DNA of 43,891 nt from Gammaproteobacteria bacterium. Its GTDB lineage: Bacteria > Pseudomonadota > Gammaproteobacteria > Eutrophobiales > Eutrophobiaceae. Under the pieces are notes generated by a model. That model was not told the origin of the DNA and searched no databases. It worked only from the letters and a program-made list of their open reading frames with translations. Shown piece after piece: positions 15,351 through 23,983 of this stretch (positions are counted from its first letter, which is position 1; each line of letters opens with the position of its first letter). Location: NCBI GenBank assembly GCA_016193395.1, contig JACPSH010000010.1, positions 1-43,891 of the forward strand. The letters are read 5' to 3'. Both the position numbers and the translations under genes were made by a program.

Positions 15351-16495
15351 CGAGCGCCGCGGCGGGAGGCCAGGACGGTTCCGATTTGCGCATCGAGGGC
15401 GATGCCTCTTTCCTGTCCGGACTGCTTTTCCTGCTGCTGTTCCCGTTGACCCAGCCCTGTGTCGCGGCAGATCCGCCGGTGGCGGAGGACCTGGCGGCAA
15501 TGGAGCGCAGCTTCGAGTACTTTGCCGACGCGCGGTTGCGGGGCGATTTCGTGCGCGACCTGCCGCGGCCGATCGAGAAGGACTTCGAGCGGGGAACGAT
15601 CCGCGTCCGGCCGGGCATATCGTGGTTTCCGAATGAAGTCCTGGAATTCGGGGTCGCGGCCAGAATCAACCTGAGCACGCAGGGCAACAGCAAGACGCGC
15701 TTTAACCTGGACAACGAGAAGGCCGATGATGTCCTGCTCGACGAATTGTTCATGACGGCGCACCTGTCCGAAGAGACCGAACTGCTTGTCGGACAGAGCC
15801 AGTTCCCGTTGCGGTTGAGCCCGATGCTCTGGGACCAGGACCTGCGCCCCCAGGGTGTGTCGCTGCGCCACCGTGTCGGGATCGGAAATTTCAATTCCTT
15901 CGAGGCGCTGGGCGGCGCGTTCCTGGGCAACCACCTGTATGGCGATGATTCGAAAATCCAGGCCGCGCAGGCGGCCCTGCGGATCGGCGAAGGCAAGTCG
16001 ATCCAATACCTGCTTCTGCTCTCCTGGGTGGACTTCGACGATCTCGACGAACTGGCGCGCAAGGGCCTGGGCCGGACGAACCTTTTGAATCCTGACGGCA
16101 CGTTCGCGGACGATTTCAACATCGCCGATCTGCAACTGGGCGTCGAATTCACGGCGCGGAACTGGCCCGTCCGGGCGCGGATCGATCTGGCCCGCAACAC
16201 GGCGGCGGGTGAGGACGGCTTCGGCGGCCGCGCCGATCTCGTGATCGGCAACAGCATCCGGCGACAGGGGTTCGAATTCGGCGTCGCGCACCAGCGCGTT
16301 CAGAGACAGGCGGTGCAGGCCGCCTTCAACGACGATGACTGGTGGTTCCGATCCAGGATGCGCGGCACGATGGTCTGGCTGGGTTATGGATTCAGCGAAT
16401 CGCTGCGCATCCGCCTTGCCGGATTCAGCGAGCGGCTGGATGTTGCGCAGAACCGGAACGAGCGCGGCCTGGTCGACCTGGAGTGGTTCTACTGA
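15347..16495 (+). CDS. Outer-membrane beta-barrel protein (putative porin)
   Basis: A 382-residue protein whose ATG overlaps the kinase stop (ATGA). A hydrophobic signal (FLSGLLFLLLFPLTQPCVAA) follows an unusually long N-region of about 20 residues. The mature protein shows repeated amphipathic strands (FGVAARINLSTQG, DELFMTAHLSEETELLVGQS, SIQYLLLLSWVDF) and ends in LVDLEWFY, an aromatic C-terminus that fits barrel insertion. I cannot name the family more closely. Coupling to the sensor kinase suggests it supplies or shares the signal at the outer membrane. Its stop overlaps the stop of the convergent MFS gene. Confidence 0.7.
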   Translation: MTSAAAGGQDGSDLRIEGDASFLSGLLFLLLFPLTQPCVAADPPVAEDLAAMERSFEYFADARLRGDFVRDLPRPIEKDFERGTIRVRPGISWFPNEVLEFGVAARINLSTQGNSKTRFNLDNEKADDVLLDELFMTAHLSEETELLVGQSQFPLRLSPMLWDQDLRPQGVSLRHRVGIGNFNSFEALGGAFLGNHLYGDDSKIQAAQAALRIGEGKSIQYLLLLSWVDFDDLDELARKGLGRTNLLNPDGTFADDFNIADLQLGVEFTARNWPVRARIDLARNTAAGEDGFGGRADLVIGNSIRRQGFEFGVAHQRVQRQAVQAAFNDDDWWFRSRMRGTMVWLGYGFSESLRIRLAGFSERLDVAQNRNERGLVDLEWFY

Positions 16496-17742
16496 CTCGC
16501 CACCGATTCCAGCCTGTCCACCGTTCTTAGCGAGGGAAACATCTTCGCCCACAGGGCGACCACCAGCACCGTGCCGATGCCGCCGATGACGACGGCCGGC
16601 ACCGTGCCGAAAAACGCGGCGCTCACGCCCGCCCGGAACTCACCCAGCTCGTTCGAGGCGCCGATGAACACGGATTCGACCGCGCTGACGCGTCCGCGCA
16701 TCTCGTCCGGTGTCGCGATCTGGATCAGCACGCGGCGGATGATCACGCTGACCATGTCCGCTGCGCCGAGCAGGGTCAGCATGGCCAGCGATACCCGCAG
16801 GTCGGTGGAGACACCGAAGGCGATCGTCGCCAGACCGAACACGGCCACCCAGCCCAGCAGGGCGAAGCCCGTGTTACTGCGGATCGGGAAGCGCAACATG
16901 ATGACTGCGGCGATGAGCGCGCCGACCGCCGGCGCGCTGCGCAGGATGCCGAGGCCGGAGGGACCCACTTCGAGAATGTCCCGCGCATAGATCGGCAGGA
17001 GCGCGGTCGCGCCGCCCAGCAGGACCGCGAACAGGTCCAGCGAGATCGCGCCCAGCACCAGCGGATGCGTGCGGATGAAATGCACGCCCACCAGCGTGGA
17101 TGACCAGTCCATGCCCCGGACTTTCTGCGCAGCGCCGGCCAGTTGCAGTGTCATCACCATCGCGGCCGAGAGGATGAGCAGCAGCACACAGACGCCATAG
17201 GTCGTCACGGGACCCACGAGATAAAGGATCCCTCCGAGGGCCGGCCCGAGGATCGAGGCGGTTTGCCACGCCGTGGAGACCCACGCCGCTGCGCTGGGAT
17301 AGGCAATCGGCCTGACCAGGTTCGGCATCAGTGCAAACGATGCCGGCACCTGGAACGCGCGGGCGGAACCGGTGAGCACAAGAATGAGGAAGATCCAGCG
17401 CGGATCGCGGTTGCCGGCCACGGTGAGACCGAGCAGCATGGTGACGCATGCGCCGTCGAGCAGGGTTGCCAGCGCGAGTACCCTGCGCCGATCGTAGTGA
17501 TCCGCAACCTGCCCTGTAATCAGCGCCAGGGCCAGCTGCGGCAGGAACAGCGAGAGCCCGACCCAGCCGAGATCGATCGCGCGCCCGGTCATGTCGTAGA
17601 CCTGCCAGCCGACGGCGACGGCCTGCATCTGGCTGGCCGCGCTGCCATACAGGCGCGCGATCCAGTAGCGCCGGAATTGCGGGTAGCCGAGGGCGGATTC
17701 GACCATCTCCCGTTCGGGAGCAGGCTGGGGTCCGGTGGTCAC
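16489..17742 (-). CDS. MFS transporter, EntS-like exporter family
   Basis: A 417-residue transporter with about 12 hydrophobic segments. The first motif-A-like loop is GQVADHYDRRRVLALATLLDG, and the second half has PDEMRGRVSAVESVFIGASN, typical of the EntS/MFS_3 group. Such proteins export small molecules such as siderophores by proton antiport. There are no siderophore genes nearby, so the substrate is unknown. It starts at GTG; a later Met (MVESALGYPQFRRYW) is a possible alternative start closer to the usual N-terminus. It converges with the barrel gene, and the two stop codons overlap. Confidence 0.85.
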   Translation of the reverse strand: MTTGPQPAPEREMVESALGYPQFRRYWIARLYGSAASQMQAVAVGWQVYDMTGRAIDLGWVGLSLFLPQLALALITGQVADHYDRRRVLALATLLDGACVTMLLGLTVAGNRDPRWIFLILVLTGSARAFQVPASFALMPNLVRPIAYPSAAAWVSTAWQTASILGPALGGILYLVGPVTTYGVCVLLLILSAAMVMTLQLAGAAQKVRGMDWSSTLVGVHFIRTHPLVLGAISLDLFAVLLGGATALLPIYARDILEVGPSGLGILRSAPAVGALIAAVIMLRFPIRSNTGFALLGWVAVFGLATIAFGVSTDLRVSLAMLTLLGAADMVSVIIRRVLIQIATPDEMRGRVSAVESVFIGASNELGEFRAGVSAAFFGTVPAVVIGGIGTVLVVALWAKMFPSLRTVDRLESVASQ

Positions 17743-17792
17743 GGTGGCGGACTATAATGGAAATCCAGTGAAACGACGAAAAGCGCCGCTCA

Positions 17793-17927
17793 GTGCTCGA
17801 ATGGTTCGAGGGGCATCTGCGACCGGCCCCTGCCTCCAGCACGGACCAGTATTCAGGCGTGGTGCGGGAAGTGCTGCAGCGGCAGACGGAGGGCCAGACA
17901 GGACCGGTGACGGTTCGCACCTGGTGA
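17793..17927 (+). CDS. Possible short gene of 44 codons, doubtful
   Basis: A small frame begins at GTG and reads VLEWFEGHLRPAP, then STDQYSGVVREVLQRQ, and ends TGPVTVRTW. The composition looks protein-like, with an amphipathic helix, and the frame lies between a plus-strand TATAAT (17753-17758) and the next gene, 25 bases upstream of its start. There is no clear ribosome site and I do not recognise it. It may be a real small protein, a remnant, or chance. Confidence 0.3.
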   Translation: MLEWFEGHLRPAPASSTDQYSGVVREVLQRQTEGQTGPVTVRTW

Positions 17928-17952
17928 AATTCATCTTCTTATTGACTGGCAC

Positions 17953-18213
17953 GTGACGGACGAGGAACAACTACGGCAGCTCCTGGAAGTCGCCCGCGAG
18001 ATCCGCGACGCGCAGCGCGAGGTCGTGTCCCTGCTCTCGGCGCAGCGCGCGCTGATCGAGGAGCAGGTGCGGCGATCGCGTGATTCGGTAGGGGAATCGC
18101 TTGCGTTGCAGCGCACCGCGCTGCGGCGGCAGAAGGAGATTAGCTGGATCGCCGTGCCCGGGATCCTGGCCTGCATCGCGGCGATCGCCTATCTCGTGTT
18201 CCGCTACTTCTGA
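17953..18213 (+). CDS. Small tail-anchored coiled-coil membrane protein
   Basis: An 86-residue protein. Residues 1-60 form a charged heptad-like helix ([36 protein letters not shown]). A single C-terminal hydrophobic segment ([20 protein letters not shown]) is followed by FRYF. It would sit in the inner membrane with the helix in the cytoplasm, possibly as a dimer. The start is a GTG without a clear ribosome site. It lies 11 bases ahead of the HD-hydrolase gene, so the two are probably cotranscribed. No known family or function. Confidence 0.65.
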   Translation: MTDEEQLRQLLEVAREIRDAQREVVSLLSAQRALIEEQVRRSRDSVGESLALQRTALRRQKEISWIAVPGILACIAAIAYLVFRYF

Positions 18214-18224
18214 TCGGGTGCGCG

Positions 18225-18779
18225 GTGAAGACTGAACCGGAAGGCGCGGCCAGGTTGCTGAACGCAGTCGCCTTCGCCGCGCACAAGCATCGGGACCAGC
18301 GGCGCAAGGGCGAGGACAAGTCGCCGTACGTCAATCACCCCATCGAGGTCGCTGAATTGCTGGCGGGCACGGGCGGCGTCGGCGAGATGAACGTTCTGAT
18401 GGCCGCCGTCCTGCACGACACGATCGAGGACACCGATACCACGTTGAAGGAGCTGGAGGCGGCCTTCGGCTCCGAGGTCCGCGCGCTGGTGGAGGAGGTC
18501 ACGGACGACAAAAGTTTGCCCAAGGACGTGCGCAAGCGGCTGCAGATCGAGCACGCGGCGCGTCTCTCGGATGCCGCCAAGCTGATCAAGCTGGCAGACA
18601 AGATCGCCAACGTCCGCGACATGACCGACCATCCGCCGAGCGGCTGGCCGTTGCAGCGCCGGCTGGAATACCTCGACTGGGCCGAACGGGTCATGGCGGG
18701 TTGCCGCGGCGTCAATGGTGCGCTTGAGAAGCTCTTCGACGCCGTGCTGAAGAGGGCACGGGAAACGGACCTGTCCTAG
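18225..18779 (+). CDS. HD-domain (p)ppGpp hydrolase-like protein (Mesh1/SAH type)
   Basis: A 184-residue stand-alone HD hydrolase. The metal and nucleotide motifs match the hydrolase half of RelA/SpoT enzymes: [14 protein letters not shown] with His and Arg-rich loop, [12 protein letters not shown], the HD pair in [30 protein letters not shown] and [12 protein letters not shown]. Proteins of this size and layout (small alarmone hydrolases, Mesh1) remove the 3'-pyrophosphate from (p)ppGpp; some also act on NADPH. No synthetase domain is present, so hydrolysis only is expected. It starts at GTG. The upstream membrane protein may recruit it to the membrane, which is an inference from gene order alone. 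Confidence 0.85.
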   Translation: MKTEPEGAARLLNAVAFAAHKHRDQRRKGEDKSPYVNHPIEVAELLAGTGGVGEMNVLMAAVLHDTIEDTDTTLKELEAAFGSEVRALVEEVTDDKSLPKDVRKRLQIEHAARLSDAAKLIKLADKIANVRDMTDHPPSGWPLQRRLEYLDWAERVMAGCRGVNGALEKLFDAVLKRARETDLS

Positions 18780-18814
18780 GCCAGTCGCTGCCGTCCTGTC
18801 CTGGATTTAACCGC

Positions 18815-19750
18815 CTACCGCGGCACTTCGCCGGCGACGGTAGTGCGGTACAGTTCGCGGCGATGCCCGTCGTAGTCGTTGAACGCCTGGTGGACGCACA
18901 GGCGGTTGTCCCATAACGCCAAAGTTTTCGGCTCCCAGCGAAGGCGGCAGGTGAAGGCAGGCTGGGTCAGGTGCGCGGCCAGGAAATCCAGCAGCGCCTC
19001 GGCCTCCTGCGGCGCCATTCCCTCGATGCCGACCGCATAGGAACCGTCGCAGTAGAGCGATTTCTCGCCGGTCACCGGATGCGTGCGCACCAGCGGGTGA
19101 AACGCGCCCTTGATTTTTCGCTGCACGTCCTCGGGTAGCGCGCCGCTGCCCTTGAGCGCGGCGAGGCGTCCCGCCGGCGTGTCGCCGGGCGTGGCGTAAT
19201 CCATGACGGAGGCCACCACGTTGATCATGGACATGTGCACTCTCAGGGGCGCAATCAATTTCTGCATGGTCTCGCTCAGAGTCGCATAGGCGAGCGCCGC
19301 ATTCGCCCAGATCGTGTCGCCGCCGTAGGGTGGAATATCGACGCCGTAGAGCATGCTGATTGCAGGTGGCTCGGCCAGGAACGGCGAGTCGGTGTGCCAG
19401 CCGGAGCCGAAAATGTGCGCGTCGCGCGCGTCCGCTTCCCGGATCAGCGGCTGCACGTCCGGATGCTCGGCTATGCCGCGGGTGTAGGCGTCTTCCGCAA
19501 ACGGCCCGAAGCGCAGGCTGAACGCCGCCTGGTCGCCACGGGTCAGTTCCTGCCCGCGGAAGAAAATCATCTTGTGGTGGAAGAGTGCGTCGCGGATCTC
19601 GTCGAACTGCTGATCGTCGAGTCGTGCGATGATCACGCCGCGAATTTCCGCTCCCATCGCCGCGGCGATGGGCACCGCCTCGATCTGCTGGTAGGTCCTG
19701 GCGTGATTGTCGAACCTGCCGGTGGGGTGGACGAGTATGGAACGCTTCAC
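18815..19750 (-). CDS. TauD/TfdA-family Fe(II)/2-oxoglutarate dioxygenase
   Basis: A 311-residue enzyme with the facial triad of the TauD family. The His and Asp are in GSGWHTDSPF and the distal His in DNRLCVHQAFNDY, with the 2-oxoglutarate Arg in HRRELYRTT. Other family segments are MGAEIRGVIIARLDDQQFDE and FHHKMIFFRGQEL. It would hydroxylate a small substrate with O2 and 2-oxoglutarate, as taurine or 2,4-D dioxygenases do; which substrate is not visible. It starts at GTG, nine bases after the M28 peptidase stop, so the two share a transcript. Confidence 0.87.
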   Translation of the reverse strand: MKRSILVHPTGRFDNHARTYQQIEAVPIAAAMGAEIRGVIIARLDDQQFDEIRDALFHHKMIFFRGQELTRGDQAAFSLRFGPFAEDAYTRGIAEHPDVQPLIREADARDAHIFGSGWHTDSPFLAEPPAISMLYGVDIPPYGGDTIWANAALAYATLSETMQKLIAPLRVHMSMINVVASVMDYATPGDTPAGRLAALKGSGALPEDVQRKIKGAFHPLVRTHPVTGEKSLYCDGSYAVGIEGMAPQEAEALLDFLAAHLTQPAFTCRLRWEPKTLALWDNRLCVHQAFNDYDGHRRELYRTTVAGEVPR

Positions 19751-19759
19751 GGTAGGTAC

Positions 19760-21430
19760 CTATTCTCTTACGGCCGCCAGCGCCGCCTTGCGCGCTGCCT
19801 CGAACTCGTCGCCCGGCACCCAGGCCGGCAGCTCGTCCGCGTTGGCGATTTCCAGTCCGACGTAGAAGCCCAGCCGGGCGTCGTCGATCATCCCGTCGAA
19901 GTTCCAGCCGTCATCGATCTCGTCGCTGGGCTGGTGGTAGCGCTCGTTCTCGAACTCCTCGATCCGGTCCTGGCCCCAGCCCGCGGGCCGGCCGATGAAT
20001 TCCGTGCCGATGTCGAGATAGAGCGCCGGGACGCCGATGCGGGCGAAGTTGAACTGGTCCGAGCGGTAGAAGTGGCCGCGATCCGGGTATTGATCGGGTT
20101 TGACGGCCCGCCCCTGCAGTGCCGCGTGGCGCTCGACAATCGCGTCCAGCGTGGACTTGCCCTTGCCGATGAAGGCGATGTCGCGCGCGCGGCCCCAGAT
20201 GTTGCCGCCGTCGTAGTTGATGTTCGCGGCGATCTTGCCCGCGGGCAGGGTCGGGTGGGTCGCGAAATATTCCGACCCGAGCAGGTTCTGTTCCTCCGCC
20301 CCGACGAACAGGATCAGGATGGAACGCCGCGGCGGTGCGGGCAGGGCCTTGAATGCCTTCGCGATCGCCAGCAATTGCGCCATGCCGGCGCCGTTGTCCA
20401 GCGCCCCGTTGTAGATGTTGTCGCCTTCTGCGTCGGGCGTGGCGATGCCGAGATGGTCGTGGTGGGCCGTGTAGATCACGGCCTCATCCCGCAGCGCCGG
20501 ATCGCTGCCGCGCAGCAGACCGAAAACGTTGAAACTTGTCTTCTGGCTGACCTCGTTGGCGAAGCTCATTGAAGTCCGGATGCCGAGCGGCACCGGCGCG
20601 AAGTCGCGCTTCTTCGCGGCCTCCACGAGTTGCCCGAGTTCCTGGCCGGCGAGCGCAACGAGTTCTTTAGCCGCGTCCTCGGTGACCCAGGCTTCGACCT
20701 GCACGCGTGGCTCATCTTTTTTGGCGGGCAGCTCGAACTTCTCGCTCTCGGAGGAGGCCTGGAGGACCTGAAACGGATAACCGGCGGAAGGGGTGGTGTG
20801 GATGACGATGGCGCCGGCCGCGCCCTGGCGCGCCGCGCTTTCGTACTTGTAGGTCCAGCGGCCGTAATAGAGTCGCGTATTGCCGGCGAACAGTTGCGGA
20901 TCCCAGTCCGGATCGTTGTTCAGCATCAGCAGCACCTTGCCCTTGAGGTTCTGCCCCTTGAAATCGTCCCACTGGAATTCGGGCGCCTGGATGCCGTAGC
21001 CGACGAACACGACCTCGGCGTTCTTGATCGTCGATTGTGGTTTCTGCACGCCGCTCGAGGCGAGGAACTCCTCGTAACGCTTCAGCGGCAGGTTCCGGTC
21101 GCCGTGGCTGAAGACCCACTGCTCGGGCACGGCGGACTTGATGCCAATGATGTCGAACGGCTGTTTCCATCCATTGGCGCCGGCCGCCGGTTCATAACCC
21201 AGCGACTTGAGTTGCTCGATCAGATAGTCGCCCGCCTTCTCGCCGCCGGGGGCGGCGGTGCCGCGCCCTTCGAACTCATCGGCCGAGAGTTTCGCGACCT
21301 GAGCGCGCATGTAGTCGGCCGTGATCTGCTTCGCGGCGGAGGTGTCTTCGGCGCGTACGCCGGGAGTGAGCGCGATCATCGCCGTCATGCACGCGGCGAC
21401 GGGAAGGGTGGCATGGCAGTGTATTTTCAT
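19760..21430 (-). CDS. Secreted M28-family zinc aminopeptidase
   Basis: A 556-residue periplasmic or secreted peptidase with a signal peptide (ATLPVAACMTAMIALTPGVRA). A PA-type insert with VVFVGYGIQAPEFQWDDFKG precedes the catalytic part. The zinc site residues are visible in YTAHHDHLG, NGALDNGAGMAQ, LFVGAEEQNLLGSEYF (catalytic Glu-Glu), INYDGGN and the last His in RYHQPSDE. It probably removes N-terminal residues from peptides. The ATG follows GGAGAAACCCTGAGCC. Immediately upstream is a MITE-like repeat, so its promoter must lie in or near that element. Confidence 0.88.
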   Translation of the reverse strand: MKIHCHATLPVAACMTAMIALTPGVRAEDTSAAKQITADYMRAQVAKLSADEFEGRGTAAPGGEKAGDYLIEQLKSLGYEPAAGANGWKQPFDIIGIKSAVPEQWVFSHGDRNLPLKRYEEFLASSGVQKPQSTIKNAEVVFVGYGIQAPEFQWDDFKGQNLKGKVLLMLNNDPDWDPQLFAGNTRLYYGRWTYKYESAARQGAAGAIVIHTTPSAGYPFQVLQASSESEKFELPAKKDEPRVQVEAWVTEDAAKELVALAGQELGQLVEAAKKRDFAPVPLGIRTSMSFANEVSQKTSFNVFGLLRGSDPALRDEAVIYTAHHDHLGIATPDAEGDNIYNGALDNGAGMAQLLAIAKAFKALPAPPRRSILILFVGAEEQNLLGSEYFATHPTLPAGKIAANINYDGGNIWGRARDIAFIGKGKSTLDAIVERHAALQGRAVKPDQYPDRGHFYRSDQFNFARIGVPALYLDIGTEFIGRPAGWGQDRIEEFENERYHQPSDEIDDGWNFDGMIDDARLGFYVGLEIANADELPAWVPGDEFEAARKAALAAVRE

Positions 21431-21484
21431 GGCTCAGGGTTTCTCCGGAGGAGGCTCGGCATGGCAATCTGTCATTTCGCATCC

Positions 21485-21612
21485 GTCATTGTCCGGCATC
21501 CATGCTGTTGCGAAGGGGTTCATCGTACACCATGGATTCCGGGTCGCGGCTGCTCCGCAGCCTTGCCCGGAATAACGGAGGAAAATCCGGCGCTTCGGTC
21601 GCCCGGAATGAC
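21485..21612. repeat. MITE-like intergenic repeat, copy 2
   Basis: A 128-base block opening with GTCATTGTCCGG and closing with CCGGAATGAC (21603-21612). It fills most of the gap between the M28 peptidase start and the FAD-monooxygenase stop. Inside are CATGGATTCCGGG and a short hairpin, CGGCTGCTCCGCAGCC. Confidence 0.65.
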
Positions 21613-21621
21613 ACCCATCCG

Positions 21622-22824
21622 TCATTGCAGCATGGGCCTGCCGCGCGTACCGAACAGCGAGAGCATGTTCTGGCGCATGATTTCAGGATGGCTGGTGACG
21701 TGGCGCAGATTCTCGCGATCCCGGCGCCGCCGTTCCGGGTCCTTCTCTCCGAGCAGCCGCCGGTATTCGGTGGCCGCGGGCGTCGTGACTTCCAGGAACA
21801 CGCGCCGGCGCTCGTCGGCGTAGAAATCGAGCACGGATTCGTGCGCCTTGCCGTGGATGACCGCGCCGAGGGCGTCGATCAGCGCCTGCGCGTCCATGAG
21901 ACCGGTGGTCAGTCCCATGCCTCCGCAGGGGTTGCACACGTGCGCGGCGTCGCCGGCGAGCAGCACGCGGCCGACGCGCAGCTTCTCGCTAATCCGTTCA
22001 TGTACGCGGTAGGGGGAGACCGCGACCAGCTCGTAGCGTCCCAAGTCCGGGAAAAGCTCCGCGTACCGTTGCGGGACGCGCCGGATCGCCTCCTCGTCGG
22101 AACAGTCGCCGTCCTCGTTGTACGTCACCCGCCACAGGCCGGTCCGGCTGACGACCGCGACCACCGCCCAGCGCACGGGGTGGGAAAAGAAGTTCGCCAG
22201 GCCGAGGCCGTAGCGATCAAAGTGGTCATAGCGCACGTTGGTCGCGACGAAGCGTTCCGGCCAGGTGTGGCCGTCGAAGGAGAGGTTGAGCGCCTTGCGC
22301 ACGCCACTGCGGCCTCCGTCGCAACCGATCAGCCAGTCGCAGCGCAGCTCGGCGTCGCCCCTCGGCGTGCGGGCGGTGGCCGTCACGCCGCCGGAGTCCT
22401 GCGCGATCGCGACGAGGCGCGTGTTGAAGCGCACTTCGGTCTCCGGTATTCCGGCCAGGCGCCGGTGCACGAGCTCGGCCAGCTCGTTCTGGCCGAAGTG
22501 AAGCTGGTAGGGATAGCGCGTGTCGCCGCGGAGGACCGAGGGCGAAAGGACGTAGGCCTCGTCCGCGTCGCGGTAGCGGATCTGCAGCTTGTCGTTCTGC
22601 ACGCCGATCGCGTGCGCCTCGTCCACGATGCCGAGCCGCTCCAGGAACTCGAGCGTGACCGGGAAGTAGACCGCCGCCCGCGGAGAATCGTTGATCTTCT
22701 CCTCGGCCTCGATGACGGTGACCGGGATCCCGGCGCGCGCCAACCCGAGCGCGGTGATGAAACCCACCGGACCGGCCCCTGCGATCAGCACTCCACCCGG
22801 CTTTTCCACCCGGAAGTCCCTCAC
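21622..22824 (-). CDS. FAD-dependent aromatic-type monooxygenase
   Basis: A 400-residue class A flavoprotein hydroxylase. It has the N-terminal GAGPVGFITALGLARAG dinucleotide fold with a trailing Glu (VTVIEAEE), the central DG motif CDGGRSGVRKAL, and GRVLLAGDAAHVCNPCGGMG near residue 290, which contacts the flavin and NAD(P)H. It would insert one O atom from O2 into an organic, often phenolic, substrate. It starts at GTG and ends at ...GRPMLQ. Its TGA stop lies ten bases from a repeat, in a stretch reading GTCATTGCAG. Divergent from the alpha/beta hydrolase; a shared catabolic role is possible but not shown. Confidence 0.87.
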   Translation of the reverse strand: MRDFRVEKPGGVLIAGAGPVGFITALGLARAGIPVTVIEAEEKINDSPRAAVYFPVTLEFLERLGIVDEAHAIGVQNDKLQIRYRDADEAYVLSPSVLRGDTRYPYQLHFGQNELAELVHRRLAGIPETEVRFNTRLVAIAQDSGGVTATARTPRGDAELRCDWLIGCDGGRSGVRKALNLSFDGHTWPERFVATNVRYDHFDRYGLGLANFFSHPVRWAVVAVVSRTGLWRVTYNEDGDCSDEEAIRRVPQRYAELFPDLGRYELVAVSPYRVHERISEKLRVGRVLLAGDAAHVCNPCGGMGLTTGLMDAQALIDALGAVIHGKAHESVLDFYADERRRVFLEVTTPAATEYRRLLGEKDPERRRRDRENLRHVTSHPEIMRQNMLSLFGTRGRPMLQ

Positions 22825-22860
22825 TTACAATGGCCGTATTCTAACAATCGCGGCAATCAC

Positions 22861-22988
22861 GTCATTGCGGACGCGGCCCCGGAAGCGGGTCCGGGGCAGG
22901 CTGCGCGGCTGTCCGGAATCCAGTCTTTGCCTGGCGTGGCATGGATTCCGGGCCGCCCTCCGCTGCCGTTACGGTCGCCCGGAATGAC
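22861..22988. repeat. MITE-like intergenic repeat, copy 3
   Basis: A 128-base block opening GTCATTGCGG (22861-22870) and closing CCGGAATGAC (22979-22988). It is made of two opposed halves: the left ends in CCGGAATCCAG, the right begins CATGGATTCCGGG. It occupies most of the divergent promoter region between the FAD monooxygenase and the hydrolase. Confidence 0.7.
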
Positions 22989-23010
22989 GAAAAACGTAAG
23001 GGGAGCAGCG

Positions 23011-23814
23011 ATGGCAGAGCATGGCGAGCGCGTTTCCGGGATGCCGCAGGGTTTCGACCGGAACGAATACACGATCAACGGCGTCAAGACCGTGGTCTAC
23101 AGCGCGGGGCAGGGCCGCCCGCTGGTGTACTGGCACGGCGCCGGCACGTTCAGCGGCATCGACTTCGCGCGCGAGTGGACGAAGCGCTTCAGGGTCATCC
23201 TGCCGTTTCACCCGGGATATGGCGAGTCCGCGGACGCGCCGGGGATCGGCTCGATGAACGACATGCTGCTCCACTACCTCGACGTGTTCCACAAGCTGAA
23301 GCTGACGCAGTTCGACCTGGTGGGGATTTCGCTCGGCGGCTGGATGGCGGCCGAGTTCGCGGTGGCCCACGGACACCTGCTGCGCAAGCTCGTCCTGGTC
23401 GCGCCCGCCGGTCTCAGCGTGCCGGAACATCCGTTCCCCGATCTCAGCGGCGTCCAGCCCGGAGATCTTTTCTCGTATCTGGTCCATGACCTGAATTCGA
23501 TCCGCGCCTATCTCCCGGAAGGGGGCGCGGATGCAACGGAACTCGCCGCGAAGATGATGCGCGAGATGCAGTCCACGCGGCGCGTGGCGCCGGCCGGCCC
23601 GGTGAATCCGCGGCTGGAATACTGGCTGCACCGCGCCACCATGCCGACGCTGCTGATCTGGCCGCGGATGGATCGCCTGATCCCGGTGGGCCAGACCGCG
23701 CAGTGGATGAAGTGCCTGCCGAATGCGAAGCTCCGGATCATCGAGGACGCCGGCCACCTGGTCCTGAACGAATCGAAGCAGGCGCGGCAGGCGGTGGTGG
23801 ATTTTCTGGCGTAA
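23011..23814 (+). CDS. Alpha/beta-fold hydrolase
   Basis: A 267-residue serine hydrolase. The oxyanion region is VYWHGAGTFSG, the nucleophile elbow is LVGISLGGWMAAE (Ser107), the acid is the Asp in IWPRMDRLIPVG and the base is the His in EDAGHLVLNES. The residues resemble meta-cleavage-product hydrolases and related esterases, but the substrate is unknown. The ATG at 23011 has GGGGAGC ahead of it. The open frame continues upstream for over 500 codons, but that part is opposite the FAD-monooxygenase gene and has no family similarity, so it was not used. Confidence 0.87.
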   Translation: MAEHGERVSGMPQGFDRNEYTINGVKTVVYSAGQGRPLVYWHGAGTFSGIDFAREWTKRFRVILPFHPGYGESADAPGIGSMNDMLLHYLDVFHKLKLTQFDLVGISLGGWMAAEFAVAHGHLLRKLVLVAPAGLSVPEHPFPDLSGVQPGDLFSYLVHDLNSIRAYLPEGGADATELAAKMMREMQSTRRVAPAGPVNPRLEYWLHRATMPTLLIWPRMDRLIPVGQTAQWMKCLPNAKLRIIEDAGHLVLNESKQARQAVVDFLA

Positions 23815-23832
23815 GGAGCTCGTCGTTTTTGC

Positions 23833-23975
23833 CGTCATTCCGGACCGAGCCCGGCGCAAGCCGGGTGAGCGTGCGGAATCCAGGCACGAGGAATAAGACC
23901 CGCGTCATCGTGACTCATGGAGCACGAGGGCTGGATTCCGGCTCGCGGCTGCTTCGCAGCATTGGCCGGAATGAC
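23833..23975. repeat. MITE-like intergenic repeat, copy 4
   Basis: A 143-base block opening GTCATTCCGG (23833-23842) and closing CCGGAATGAC (23966-23975), a perfect 10-base terminal inverted repeat. The left half ends CGGAATCCAGGC and the right half begins GGGCTGGATTCCGGC, so the whole is a long imperfect hairpin. It lies between two convergent genes. Confidence 0.75.
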
Positions 23976-23983
23976 GACGTAAT

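Noticed and set aside
13416-15500. A 694-codon open frame opposite the sensor kinase
   Set aside because: It mirrors the third-position GC pattern of the kinase gene and has no recognisable domain or ribosome site.
16489-16495. Overlapping stops of the barrel and MFS genes as a regulatory antisense arrangement
   Set aside because: A seven-base overlap of convergent stops is common in compact genomes and nothing else suggests regulation.
21502-23010. N-terminal extension of 500 codons on the alpha/beta hydrolase
   Set aside because: It is antisense to the FAD monooxygenase and crosses two repeats. The hydrolase fold begins at the 23011 ATG with a good ribosome site.
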